Positions 1 to 11,527 of a stretch of 64,000 bases of DNA are shown in pieces. The position numbers were made by a program, and so were the translations under genes. Within the stretch, counting starts at the first letter, position 1; each line of letters starts with the position of its first letter. Source of the stretch: Panaeolus papilionaceus. Its lineage: Eukaryota; Basidiomycota; Agaricomycetes; Agaricales. The notes beneath the pieces are model-generated. The model was not told the origin of the DNA, did no database searches, and was given only the letters and a program-made list of their open reading frames with translations. The stretch lies in the NCBI GenBank assembly GCA_015501605.1, contig JADNRZ010000024.1, positions 682,001 through 746,000 of the forward strand, read 5' to 3'.

Positions 1-2290
1 GTTCCAGAAGGGGCTTTTCATCAAGTCGCCCTTGCCCAACAACAAGCCCTTCTTCTCCAGGCATCGCGCGAGGGCGGCATGTCGCTGAGCCTTGGAGAAG
101 TATTCGTAGACCCGCCACCATGTTGGACATTCCTGGGTGAGCGAAGTGCAGGGGAGGCTGTGAGGGGAGGGGATGTTTTGAGAAGATGGGAGATTTTGGT
201 GAGAGTAACGGGGTTTGGTCGAGATTAGGATAAAATATGCAAAAAAAATAAATTAGACTAATAGGAATCAGGAGATATAATGACTAACCTCAGTCTTGTG
301 AAAAGACGAGAAACAACGATCGCACTCCTAGTCCCGTAGCACGCCCCAAGCGTCAATTGAGGCAGTTCTGTAGCGATTATATTTAGGGTCAATAAATAAA
401 AGGTAAATTACAATACAAAGAAAGGGATGCACGTACAGCGTTAATATGCCCCTTCATACCACATGTAAAATAGACTTTGATGATTGGACATGAGCGCGTA
501 GAGTGTTCGTTGCATGCACTGTATGTCAGGCACTAGAGGTAGATTCGCGTCAGTGTTGTGGCAAATGAATAAACGACGTCGATAAAAGAATTGTCAGGAC
601 AAAAGCCAAACAAATGGAGTTGAGTGAAACGTCGTCGGTAGATGGAAAAAGGAAAAGAAAAAAAGAAGGGAGAAAGAGGGAAAGAGGGAAAAACCATTCA
701 CTCACACCACTGTCTTATGTTCATCCTCCGCGCCGAATTCTTACACGCCGCCCTCCTTAACGGGGCATTCGGATTGGGCGTTACATCGAAATAGCGAGTG
801 ATACCCTATATAAGTATTATCAGTGGTTTATTCAACCAATTTGAAGAGTAGATTGAAAAAGAAAGAGAAATCAACGCACCCTAACATCGTCATAATCCAA
901 ATACTCAATGCCCTCTTCCTGCTCCTCCTCGCCCTCCTTTCCTGCTTCCCCATCCTCCCCTGTCCCTCCGCTCCAACCCTCCGCTTGTCAATAATCTGCA
1001 CAGGCGTGCTCCTGAGCACCGTAACATGTGAAGGAACAAAGCAATTTCGTATCCTACACCGCGTCAGGGGCAATAGACGAGTCAAGAGCGACAGCGAGCG
1101 TGGTGTCGATGAGAACGGTGGGGATGGCAGCGGGCGTTAGGTCGATGAAGAAAACGCTGGAGGTATCCGCTTTGGGTAGCCGTTTGGGTGGGGGTGGGGG
1201 TGCTGGTGCTGGTGCTAGTTTGGAGAGCTGTGAGGGTGATTGAGTTTGGGACTGCGACAGAGATAGAGATTATCGCTTCCCCCTCGTCTCTTTCGTCGTT
1301 TCCTCTCCCCAGATTCGTCTTGCCTTGAGACCTGGGCTTCACGCTCGTCGAAGAATCTGACTAGCTGTTCTGGTCTTGCCTCTGATTTTAGTTATGGTTT
1401 TTACATGGCGACTCGGGCGTGGGTGGAGGTGGAGGTTTTGATTTTCCCTTTCTCGTTGTGTCGCCGTTTCTCGCTCTGACCGTGCATCTTCAGAGTTCTG
1501 TTGCGCTTGCCCCTGCTCCTCGACACCCTCCATCTTATCGTCACCCCGACCCTCATTCTTGAGCCTTCATCTCTCATTCTTCTAATCCCACCTCTGCTTC
1601 CTCTCCCTCGTCGCGTTTTCCCTTCTCTCCGTTCCTCTCTTGCTCGTTCTTCGCCTTCTACTTGTTCTTCTCCCCTCTCTCTCTTTCCCTTCTCCCTATC
1701 GTTTTCCTCTCCCTCCCCACCTACACTCTTCTCCCTACCACTCATCTCCGTTGCTTTCTCCTCCCACATCGCAGGCGACTTTCTCCTCCACGATCCTTCT
1801 CGGCGCCGCTGTATTCACAACCTCCACCACCTCACGGCTACTTTTCATTCCGATTCTGCTATCTCCGTTTTACACCTGTGACTCCGAGTCGGGGGCTTCG
1901 GTCTGGGTTGTGGTTTGTGCGCCTGTTGTCGTTGGTGGTGGTGATGTAGAATTGGCATTAAGATAGGGCTTGTCTGGGGAGATTCTGGGTTCGGAATTGG
2001 AGTTGGAATTTTACGTCGAGTTGGTAACAGAGTTGAGGTTGATGGAGTGCGCCAATTGTCGTTGGGGTTGGAATCAACACTCGCAATCGCGTTCGTATTT
2101 GATTCCACACCATCTGCACGCGAGCCTTCCGCATGTCGTGCCGCATGCGTAGAGTTTGCAGTAGCCTCCGGCTGCTCATCAGCAGCAATGGTTAAGTCGA
2201 TGATTTCATATGTCGTTATTCGTATTCGTAGTAGCCTCGGTTTTGATCCAGCTGGCTTGAAGCCTGTCATCCGAGCTACGTGTATCACCG
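1..2290 (-). pseudogene. Air1/2-like zinc-knuckle gene, copy A (decayed, 3' end beyond window)
   Basis: Reads right to left. The 5' part (about 2290-1300) encodes an acidic/basic low-complexity region beginning near the peptide EIIDLTIAADEQ. Exons from about 820 down encode a tail of CCHC knuckles that matches, in order and spacing, the yeast Air1/Air2 RNA-binding subunits of the TRAMP nuclear RNA-surveillance complex (family knowledge). Visible pieces are a GITRYFD block, an intact fourth knuckle (ECDRCFSSFHKTE joined to ECPTWWRVYEYF at about 335-90) and the KSPFW block. Knuckle 1 (about 739) has a 1-bp deletion shared with copy D. At about 30-45 the reading passes from GKG straight to DLMKSPFW, so the fifth knuckle present in copies B-E is deleted. 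Several frames are needed to read the gene, so I call it a pseudogene. Confidence 0.75.
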
Positions 2291-2329
2291 ATCTTCCAAG
2301 ATCGTTCAGTTAAGCAGTCAAAGTCCTCG

Positions 2330-2582
2330 TCCGAGCGTAGAAAGCATGAGATGAATGTGAGCTGAAGAATGTGAAGGTAGAAGCAAGGAAACAAGGAAAC
2401 AAGTTTTGTGCAAGGATTGAGAATGACATGGACGCGAATTTGCTGTGGAATGAGTATTTTGGGTGGTTTGGTCCGCGGCATGAGTGGGAGGTTGCGGAGA
2501 ATACCTGTGGTACTAGCGCAGATGAGGGTCGTCTAGATGGTAAGCGAAGCATTGTGTCATTGTGTAGTGTTGTAGACTGAAT
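2330..2582. pseudogene. Chimeric remnant: HDAC 3' fragment joined to inverted UEV 5' fragment
   Basis: On + (about 2414-2505) the peptide IENDMDANLLWNEYFGWFG is a degraded copy of the HDAC segment [19 protein letters not shown] found in HDAC copies A and B. It passes directly into sequence (about 2510-2582) that on - reads MLRLPSRRPSSALVPQV, a degraded copy of the start of the UEV gene at 15113 (MLRPPSSTRSASALVPQV). The same fusion recurs at 30060-30325, so the join predates the module duplication. Confidence 0.7.
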
Positions 2583-3463
2583 CGGACACGTTCAAATAGA
2601 AGTTAGGTTGTAGTTGTCTCCGAGATTCAGATCCAAGTGTAGAGAAAACAATCAAGTTGAGGTAGGGCGTGAAAAACTGATACTAGACTCTAGTGATGGC
2701 ATGTTGTGGTATACATAGATGTTTTGTGGTCGTCGATAAGCAATAGCATACTGTAGGTCCAACAGAGACAATGGTGGTGGTTCATGACAAGTGCTAAACT
2801 CAAACTAACAGGGTCTGAATCTGATTTTCATGACGTCATCATCACCATAATCATCAGATCGGTTCCGTCTGTACCTACCCCCTGAGTGGAAGATCTCTTC
2901 TTGATGGTCCCCTTTTAGGCGGTAGAGCCGCATGGGGTCATGTTGGAGAGCGTTGGAGGACCATTCGTCGAGCATCGAGTGTGGGGAGGGTTAGTGCATT
3001 AACGATGGGGCGTTTGAGTGGGTTGTGTGGTAAACCTGGAGTGGAGGTTGTGGTAAAAGAGAGTTGGCCTGCTAGTCGCGAGAATCTGAGCTTATGACGT
3101 TTTGAAGCCGGGATTGAAGATAACAGATGTGTGCGATGGATTACTGGTAATTCATCGTTTTATAAGATCAATAGGATAAAAAATCTGCCTTTATACCACC
3201 AAAGAAAAGAGGATAAGTGCTCATAGAAACAGAGATCTAGTTGCGGCACCCAGCTAAAAACGGAAATTAAACCCCTATTCCAAATTAGCATCCAACTGAT
3301 CGAACTACACGTGACTGACCTTTCCACCAGCCACCGTCAGGGTCAACCTTACAGACAGACAAAGACCACAGTTCTCTACTTCATTCCCCCCTCATCGTCA
3401 CAGACAACGACGAGCAGCCTTATCACAGCAGAGCATAGAATAGCGTCATAACCCGCAGAGAGA
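2583..3463. other. Intergenic block between chimeric remnant and HDAC copy A
   Basis: No open frame worth calling. The first 500 bases match 30326-30830 closely, and part matches 55330-55600 and the reverse complement of the UEV upstream region (about 14780-15060). The last 300 bases before 3464 are the presumed HDAC promoter and 5' UTR; they share blocks (for example CACGTGACTGACCTTTCCACC) with the region upstream of HDAC copy B. Confidence 0.5.
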
Positions 3464-5938
3464 TGTCTAAACGGAAAGTGGCTTATTACTACGACAGTGA
3501 GCAGACCTGTTATTTCTGCTTGGTTCAATAAGGATACGACTCTTGACGGCACGCATTGATTTTGGTTTATAGCTGAGGTGGGAGCCTATACATATGGTCT
3601 AGGACACCCTATGAACCAAACGGTATACGCGTTACGCATGATTTGGTTTCTGCATGTGGGATGTTGGACAAGATGCACGTTTTGGTGAGTTGTGTCTTAG
3701 GACTCCGTTTTGTAGGCCTCTGCTCATTTTATCACAACTATATTGAACCCTTGACGAATTACTTATAACCTGAACGATATATAGATGTTTACCGATGTAT
3801 AGCGACCAAGACGGGCTACACCTGAGAAAATGAGCGCGTTTCATACAGATGAATACGTTCATTTTTTGACGCAGGTTACACCAGAGACGGCAGAGAAGAT
3901 GACTTATCAAGGGACCAGATGTGAGTTACCACCGTATTTCCTTTATTTCATCCTGCATGTATCGTGAAACAAAGTTAAAGCTACTGCTGTCCCCATCCCA
4001 TTTCAAATCCCTTTCCGATGTTGCACCCATTATCTTCATATCTAACCTTTTTCATCTTTAATCACGCATACTGACACATCTCCCAGTTCTCGTCGGAGAA
4101 GATAACGCGCCGCCTTCGAAGGCGTATTCGAGTTTTGCTCAATATCAGCAGGAGGCTCACTAGGTTCGTCCCACCACATCCTGCTCCACACAACCCCCCA
4201 ACCTCCCACTCAACCATCCCGCAGGTGCAGCCCAACGTCTCACATGCAGTGCCGCCGACATGCCATAAATTGGGCTGGAGGGCTCCACCATGCCAAAAAG
4301 CGCGAAGCCTCAGGGTTCTGCTACATCAACGATATCGTGCTCGGCATCCTGGAGCTCCTGCGCACCTACCCACGCGTGCTGTACATCGACATCGACTGCC
4401 ATCATGGCGACGGCGTCGAAGAGGCGTTTTATACCACGGATAGGGTGATGACGTGCAGTTTCCATAAGTTTGGAGAGTATTTCCCTGGAACGGGGACGCA
4501 GGAAGATAGAGGGAGGGGGAAAGGCAAGGGGTACGCTGTTAATGTGCCTTTGAAGGATGGGATTACGGACGAGTCGTTTAAGAGTGTTTTTGAACCTGTG
4601 AGTTTCAAAGCCCTGTCTCCCTCTTTTCAAAGAATGCTAAAAGAGTAATTCTTTTCATAGATTATGGCTAAGATCCTGGAAGTCTTCCGTCCATCCGCCG
4701 TCGTCCTACAATGCGGAGCAGACTCCCTCGCAGGCGACAAATTGGGGTGTTTCAACCTAACCATGCACGGCCACGCAAGCTGTGTGCAGTTCCTCCGGAA
4801 ATACAACATTCCACTCATTCTCCTTGGGGGTGGTGGATACACGGTGAAAAATGTCGCGAGGACGTGGACGTATGAGACTGCATGCGCTTTGGGGATTGAG
4901 AATGACATTGACCCAAATTTGCCGTGGAATGAGTATTTTGAGTGGTTTGGCCCACGGTATAGATTGGAGGTTGCAGAGAATAATATGGAGGATTTAAACG
5001 TGAAGGAAGGGTCTTTGGATATTGTGAGGTGTGTTTTGATTAATCGGGTTTGTGATTCTGGAGGTGTTGCTAACCCTTTTCTTGCTCAATTTTAGAACGA
5101 CTGCACTTGAGCATTTACAAGAATTAGCACATGCGCCTTCGGTACAGATGACGGATGTGCCTAGGGAGAGTGTAGGAAAACATCTTGGATTTGGACAAGA
5201 TGATGGTCGGAGTAGAGATGAGTTGGACGAACAATTAGCCCGTGAGTCAACATCTGTGTTCATCTTATCTTATAAAAAGTATCTAACCCTGCTATACCAG
5301 AACACACAAGATACCTGTACAACCTCCAAGAAGCCGAAACATCCGACGACGACTCGGAAAACGAAAACCCCGACTCTTCATCGTCCGCAGACGAATCCAG
5401 CTCATCCAACTGGCGCAACGCAGCCCCCAACTCGAAATTCAAACGCTCCAACTCAGCATCAAGGAGTAATAACGGCACGCTGAATAACGGGTACCAGTAC
5501 CCCGTCCTTCCAACCCTCAACTCCTCTTCCGGATTCGTCAACTCTTCATCTCAAGGGAGTCAGAATAAGCGACGAATGAGCCTGATCACGGGGAAATACT
5601 ATGATATACCTGCGACGGAGCCCGGGTATGAGCATTTCGATTTGTGTGGTGGGGCACATGGTTCTACTTCTGGTGTGAATGGCAAGGGCGGTGCGAGGAG
5701 AAGATTCTTTCAGAGTGCGTATGGGTATGGTGGAGATGACGATGCGAGCACGGTGGATGGGATTGTGGGGATGCGGATGCGGGGGTATAGGCGTGCGGGG
5801 GATAGGTTGGTATATGTGAATGGCATGGGTGGGCCTGGGGTGAATGGGAGTGTGGATGTTGAGGGAGATGGAGATGAGGAAGAAGAGGAAGAAGGAGAGG
5901 AGGGAGAGGAGGAGGAGGAGGAGATGGTTGATTCGTAG
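3464..5938 (+). pseudogene. Rpd3-type class I histone deacetylase, copy A (frameshifted)
   Basis: Eight exons can be laid out: 3464-3497, 3573-3684, 3803-3920, 4087-4163, 4225-4597, 4661-5028, 5096-5241 and 5301-5938. The protein follows class I HDACs: MSKRKVAYYYD start, [33 protein letters not shown], the zinc and charge-relay block [47 protein letters not shown] and LGGGGYT. It ends in a Ser/Asn-rich then poly-Glu tail (about 5870-5935). Such enzymes deacetylate histone lysines in Sin3-type corepressors (family knowledge). Against copy B I see a 1-bp loss near 3614 (after GLGHPM), a 2-bp gain near 4107 and a 1-bp loss near 4291, each breaking the frame. The second half (4661-5938) is undamaged. 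The duplicate is probably dead, but sequencing error cannot be excluded from one copy. Confidence 0.85.
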
Positions 5939-6257
5939 GGCTGTTGAAAAGGCTTATCTCTCGTCCTTTCGCTTTCTTTCCATGATTACTCTTTCTTTTC
6001 TGTATCCTGTGTTCTGATGCTATCTCGTTTGTCCGTATCCCTCAAACTGGAATACCTCAGTACTTGTTATTTAATTTGATTATTTACAACGCTACGGTTT
6101 CGCTGGTGTGCTGGATGCACCCCATTGCACCCCTAGATGCGCTCACCAACTATGCTGCTTACTTTTCCACGGTACCATAAAAAGGAACCAGAAGCGTCCT
6201 CTTGGACTGCCATCATACTTGCATATACCTACTTAGACGCAGCCACTTGGATAAGAA
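5939..6257. other. HDAC copy A 3' flank
   Basis: Non-coding sequence that aligns with 33648-33990 downstream of HDAC copy B (shared blocks include ATTTACAACGCTACGGTTTCG). It probably holds the 3' UTR and polyadenylation site; no specific signal was assigned. Confidence 0.5.
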
Positions 6258-7133
6258 TCATAAGATAGGGCCAATGCTTTTTCGACTAGCCTCCACGTGA
6301 TTTTCGTGATTAAAGGTGACAAAAAGACATATTTCGTTTTCAGAAATTCACAACAATTTCCAATAAATATATTTTATACGAAATATTACAGATACATAGA
6401 ATAGAAACATTATTTCGTGAAATAATTAAAAAAAATTGAAAGCATGAAAGCCATGAAAGTGTTCCAAATGTTTAGCCCCTATGTTCAGGGACATCAAACC
6501 GACACGTGAAACGAAATTGCACCAACACATAATGGTCATTTTGCAAGAAAAGACACATAATGCGCATTTCCAAGACACGACAGGCAAATAAAGCCAACTC
6601 GGGACTAGAGAATGTCATTCGCCACACTGATGCTTATCGGAAAGGACTTAACGGTGCTCAAGCTGCCTATGCAAGCAAGAAATACCGTGGTCATCGTGTT
6701 CTTCCCATGGGTATTCTCAAGGAATGCGAGGATGCGGGTATCGAATCTCATCCTCGTGATGATGGTGGTGGTATTGTTGAGGGAGGTGGTTGTGTGTAGA
6801 TGGGTTTCCATTGTGTTTAAATTCTCTCGTCGGACATGTCATGGGAATCTCGACTGTAAGCCAAGGTTTGGTTGGTGTATTTCAGATAGAATGCTGGAAA
6901 TGTAGTGAATTTAAGATATTATAATTTGTAGGAATATAATTTGTGGGTTGAAACGAGGAGTGGGGAGTTGCATAGGTAGAACGAGGAGAAGGTTGTCCAA
7001 TGTCGATGGTGCGTTATCTGATGGTCGTCTCAGGGCCCACCTTTCCACCGGCCCAGATGATCACATGACTTTGGTCACATTCGTCACATCTTGTGAGGGC
7101 TAGTCGAACGACGAAAAGCATGGGCCCTATTAT
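6258..7133. mobile_element. Small non-autonomous inverted-repeat element (MITE-like)
   Basis: This roughly 870-bp stretch is absent at the equivalent place in module 3, where sequence runs from TTTGGATATCTGG straight to TATTGGAACCC. Its ends are imperfect inverted repeats: left GATAGGGCCAATGCTTTTTC and ACTAGCC near 6264-6292, right end the reverse complement of ATAGGGCCCATGCTTTTCG plus ACTAGCC near 7098-7130. A TA flanks the GGGCC termini on both sides, which would suit a TA-targeting element, but the target duplication is not clean. The interior is AT-rich (6340-6440) with one small open frame. Confidence 0.5.
6560..6799 (+). CDS. Small open frame inside the MITE-like element, unknown
   Basis: An ATG-started 79-codon frame lies inside the inverted-repeat element. 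I do not recognise the protein. The stretch AYRKGLNGAQAAYASKKY faintly recalls the helix-turn-helix of pogo/psq-type transposases, which would suit a TA-flanked element, but the similarity is too weak to assign. It has no copy elsewhere in the window and may be a chance frame or a transposase relic. Confidence 0.2.
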   Translation: MRISKTRQANKANSGLENVIRHTDAYRKGLNGAQAAYASKKYRGHRVLPMGILKECEDAGIESHPRDDGGGIVEGGGCV

Positions 7134-7221
7134 CTATTGGAACCCAGCGCCTTACAGGATTTCATCATGATGAAAATTATACAACCACGATTTGAATTAT
7201 CAGGCATAACTCTGAACTACA

Positions 7222-7230
7222 GGAAAACTC
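7222..7230. other. Empty target site of the 15.5 kb outer transposon (GGAAAACTC)
   Basis: Module 1 reads CTACA-GGAAAACTC-AGGCTTCTG without interruption. In module 3 the same nine bases occur on both sides of the 34091-49610 element. This is therefore the pre-insertion allele preserved in a paralogous segment, and it fixes the insertion as later than the module duplication. Confidence 0.9.
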
Positions 7231-7506
7231 AGGCTTCTGTTCACTCTTAGGTTGTACGGGTGCGAAAAACATTTTTCCGAGGTAGGTTAGGCACAGCAAG
7301 ACGACTAACTGAGCCGTCATCAAGTACGAAATGTTGATATGTGAGTACAAGTTCCAGCGGCGTCAAATTGTGACAATGTGCTAAAATAGAAATGCAGTGC
7401 ACTGCTTCAAGGTGTGCATGGTGTGCATGCTTTTCACACCCTCGACAGATAATCGGTGAACAGGTGTCGCAAGCTGACAGCCTTGCCTCTTGCCTTCTTC
7501 CACTCA

Positions 7507-10500
7507 ATGCCGCCCATTCGGACTCAACCACTCCTCCGGGGCGCAAGTCCTTCGCCACTGAGTCGTCCAGCAACTCCCAAAGGTAAGGAAAGCAATAGTT
7601 CAATATACCCCAACTTAGATTTAATGTGATCGTTCTGCTGCAGACTCTCGCTCGTCTGCCAGTGGACCTTACCTTCTACCACCTAGAGTCGAGGCATCGC
7701 ATGGTATGCTTTCTCCAGGCTACTTGTACATGTATTCGACACTGACGGCTTCCTCTGAACCCGGTCACCCAGAGGCAGGCTTAGGAGTCCCGAGCTCGTC
7801 GAGCGTGATTCCGGGCGGCGGATATGCATCTTTACAACAAGCCAGCCATGTTGGGGGAGCCAATTACGCCTTAGGTGAGATGCCTGCGTGACATTGCTGT
7901 TTTGCGTGCTTACATGGAGCTTGTAACGCTGTAGCAGCCCCAGATTCACACCCAGCGATCTTTGGTCCCAACAGCAAAAACATGTTTAACGGTGGGAATC
8001 CCACATTTCATCAACATACGCATGTTCATCAAGCGCACAACATGAGAGGTGGTGAGAATTTCATATAATATCTTAGAGGGAGTAATGTCTGACTCGTGCG
8101 TCTGCAGCGATGCAGATTCTGTACGACCACTCGGCACCAGGAGCAGCCTACAACTCCAAGGAACGATACGACCCTCCCAAATGCCACCTAAACACCAGGA
8201 CCAGACTTTTGAACACGACACGAAAGTGGGCTCGGAAGGGTCGTCCTCGAATGATGTGGTTGTACGGCTCTGCGGGCGCAGGAAAGTCCGCCGTTGCACA
8301 GACCTTCGCCATGGAGCTTCGAGCGGCGTCGAACCTTACCGCCTCCTTTTTCTTCTCGAGGACAGCGCATGTGAATAGTCATCGCGGCCACGAGGAGCGT
8401 TTCGTCACTACCATCGCCTACCAGCTCGCCGAAGTTGTACCCAACTTACAGGGATACGTCGAGCATGTCATCGTCAGCAAACCATCTGTCTTCAACCTTG
8501 CCCTCACAGAACAAGTTATGGCGCTTATTATCGAGCCCTTGAAGGCGCTACAGCAGGACATGGCCAGCCGTGGGGGTACTTCCTGCGTGTTACCCAGGGT
8601 TGTGGTTATCGATGGCTTGGACGAGTGCGAGGAAGAAAGCGGGCAAATCCAAGTCCTCGACGCTCTAGCTACGCTTGTTAGTCACCAGGACGTCTTCCCG
8701 TGCTCAGTGTTTCTAGCCAGTCGACCGGAGGTGGCGATTCGAACATGGATGACCAACAAGCAGTCGGAGGATCCGCAACTTCTATGGAGCATTTCGCTCC
8801 TGGATCACTGTGATAGCGACCACGACATCGAAGTTTTTGTGAACGACGAGACTGCCAAGATGAAGCAATCACATCCACTCAAGTACCGCATTCCAGCCGG
8901 TTGGCCATCACCTGAGCTTGTCAACGAGATCATTAAGCGCGCTTCTGGGCAGTTTGTCTTCGCCGCCACCATTATCAAATATATCAAGGACCTACGGGGT
9001 CATCCCTGCGAGCGACTGGAGGCGATTTTGAAGCACACCCTCCCCAGTGATGATCGACCGTATGCAGATCTGGATGCACTGTATCTCCACATTCTCCGGC
9101 AAACTAAGCACCCAAAGCTTGTCCATCAGATTTTAGCCTTCCGAATCACCACGACCAAATTTTGGGGTTGTATGTATGGTGTCGATTCCAGAGACTACCT
9201 GCGGATCCTTCTCTCCTTACCCTATTCCGTCCACACACTTCTTGTTGATTTGCAGTCCGTAATGCGTGTTGACGAAGATTGGATGCAATTCATGGAATAT
9301 GAATGGGATAATAGATCCACTGTATTTCATCATGCATCACTTCTTGAGTTTCTGTTAGACCCACATCGATCGGAGGAATTTTATGTTGATACCCCGAGCA
9401 TGGACAAGGAGCTTTATGAAACCACATTACGACATCTGGGTGGTGAGTGTCCTTTGTTTTTTCGGAAGAGAGGTTTCTGAGGATACTTTATATAGCACCA
9501 GTAGAACCAGATCTTCCTGCGGTAGATGACCAATACATCATCTATTGTTTCTTGATCCTACTCCAAACCCGAACGTCTCGCCACCCTTCTTTCAGGGACC
9601 AGGTGATTGGACAACTTACCCGGTGGGATACCTTGCACAACCTGATGCTGTATATGACTCTTTATCGGCTACACGGAAACCAATTTTGGCATCCAGATCA
9701 CATGGTCAACATTATGATTGACCAGGATTTATGGTCTGTTTTTGCACCAGCAGTGGCAACAATGCCAGTCCGAATTCGCCAGGAATTTGAAAGTGCACGG
9801 CTTCCGCTGGGACTACTTGTTATGTATCAGGCACGAATATTCCCATCCATGTGCACACCTGACTCCAACATTCATCCTGACTATTCTGTTAAATTGGTCG
9901 ATTGGCATCTCAAAGTGTGCATCCAGCGTGACACCGGAGTCAACATATGCAACTTCTTTTCCTCGAAGAAGCACCAGTTCTTGCTGAAAGATCATTTGAA
10001 CCATGATTGGCACAAATTCTTGGACGTCCTTGATGAATATCTGCCAGCTCCAGAGAAGGAAGGACTGGAGATGAAAAAATTGAAACGGAATGCACGAGCC
10101 AAATATCACCCTGCGCTGGCAACTGCTGCGGCCGTATTCAGTATCAGGCATATTAACTCAATGTCAGTGTTTAAATCACTTTTGGTATTGACATTTTATC
10201 ACTGACACGGTGGCCCCAATGGGCTGTCATCTGTGCAGGTTTGATGCATTGGAAGATTTGAGTTCTTCCCGATTCATCGTTGAAAATCAAGACCTTATTG
10301 ACCACCTAAAGCGGACAGGAGGCGAGACTTGGCGTGCACTTCTGGTGTCTCATCTCTTAAGCAGCATTGGCATGTTTATATGGGAGTATTGCCCCCTCTC
10401 AGCTGATGTAGTGTTAGCTTTGGAAGAAACATCCCAAAAGATTTTTCCACCTCACATTATTTCTAGAATGGAGAACACAACCTTCCCCTTTGACTTTTCT

Positions 10501-11069
10501 CATTCTGAATCCTGGTCTCTAAAAGCATTACTGCACTCGTTTTCAAGTGAATTCAGTCCCTGTACACTACCCCGCTGGTATCTCCTTCCTCCCCACTTCT
10601 CTCCCCACTATTCCGAAGCTTCCAGACGCAATCTTGGTCGCCTTCATGACTATATACGCGTATGTGTTCTTCTACCGCTGAAGCTGGTTTTGTTATTGAG
10701 ACACTGACTGTATTTAAACAGTTGTACCACATATGCAATGATTCTGATTCATGTTGGGTTGATCAGTCTGAAAGTAGCTGGATTTATAGCTGTGACACAG
10801 AGCACGACGGCGATTGGGACGGCGAGCAGGACCTTACCGCATCTAAGGTAGCCAAGCAAACAATAGACCCCAGTACAGGCATTTGTATTGACTGGAACAG
10901 CTGGTCAATGTCGTATAGATGGATAGATTTTGAAAGGTGTTATGAGGAGGTGAAGAGACAGTCACACTACACATGGTCCCATTCATATACTGACTATCCT
11001 TATACGCCCCGCGGTCTATATGAAATGCAAGACCCACAATCCAGTAAACAGTACGCAAATCTTGTATGA
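7507..11069 (+). CDS. NACHT-domain NTPase (fungal NLR-like), copy 1
   Basis: Eight exons join with consistent phase: 7507-7582, 7644-7703, 7773-7874, 7935-8051, 8108-9442, 9496-10162, 10239-10659 and 10722-11069, giving 1042 codons including the stop. The start MPPIRTQPLLRG is shared by the copies. The N-terminal region (residues 1-118) carries an HTHVHQAH histidine cluster typical of Agaricomycete NACHT proteins. The P-loop GSAGAGKSAVAQT is near residue 171 and Walker B VVVIDGLDEC near 282, followed by FLASRPEVAIRTW (sensor-like). No WD40, ankyrin or TPR repeats are visible in the roughly 600-residue C-terminal part, which ends in a WIY...DWDGE segment. Such STAND ATPases act as cytosolic switches in self/non-self recognition and programmed cell death (family knowledge); no effector domain was recognised. 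Intact. Confidence 0.85.
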
Positions 11070-11527
11070 ACGGAATTCGGACTGTATTCTACGCTCTTAA
11101 TTAATAGCTTGCAATCTCGCAGAACCATTTCCATACCGTGACCCATTTCAGCTGAGTAATATTTTAAAGGGTTGTGTAGGAGGCCGTAGCTCGTCGGTTA
11201 CTTTCATCCTTTTGAAGTGCGCCAATAATTTGGTGCTAAGTTGAGCTCTCAGTCAATCAGGCGCCCAATCAAATCGCTGACTGAGCACCTCTTACATCAG
11301 CCATTGACGATTTTGATTGGCTTTTCCTTGCACCCTGCACTCACCTTGCACAAACTTGTTTCCTTGTTTCCTTGCTCCTACCTTCAGATTCTTCTGTTTA
11401 CGTTCATCTCGTGCTTTATGCGCTCAGAACAGGGCTCAGGTTGTTTGACTGCACTATGGGTCTCTTGGTGACACACTGACTCGGACGACAGATTTCAAGC
11501 AAGCTGGATTAAAACGGAGCATATCGC
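11070..11527. other. Intergenic: inverted zinc-knuckle/HDAC flank remnant
   Basis: 11075-11235 shows nothing recognisable. About 11300-11520 is the reverse complement of the sequence flanking the 5' end of the other zinc-knuckle copies, including the CCTTGCACAAACTTGTTTCC block that matches 2385-2415 inverted. It marks the breakpoint where this zinc-knuckle copy was inverted relative to copies A, C, D and E. Confidence 0.5.

Noticed and set aside
823..1243. Plus-strand open frames at the left edge.
   Set aside because: They are shadows of zinc-knuckle copy A on -, whose conserved peptides can be matched to copies B-E.
8678..8987. Minus-strand frames within NACHT1 that recur identically in NACHT2.
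   Set aside because: Their identity reflects the near-identical NACHT core on +, not a conserved antisense gene.
9443..9466. An apparent 22-23 nt micro-intron or -1 frameshift in NACHT copies 1, 3 and 4 relative to copy 2.
   Set aside because: A normal 52-53 nt intron (GTGAGT to TATATAG) explains all copies and keeps frame with APVEPDL, so neither a micro-intron nor a frameshift is needed.
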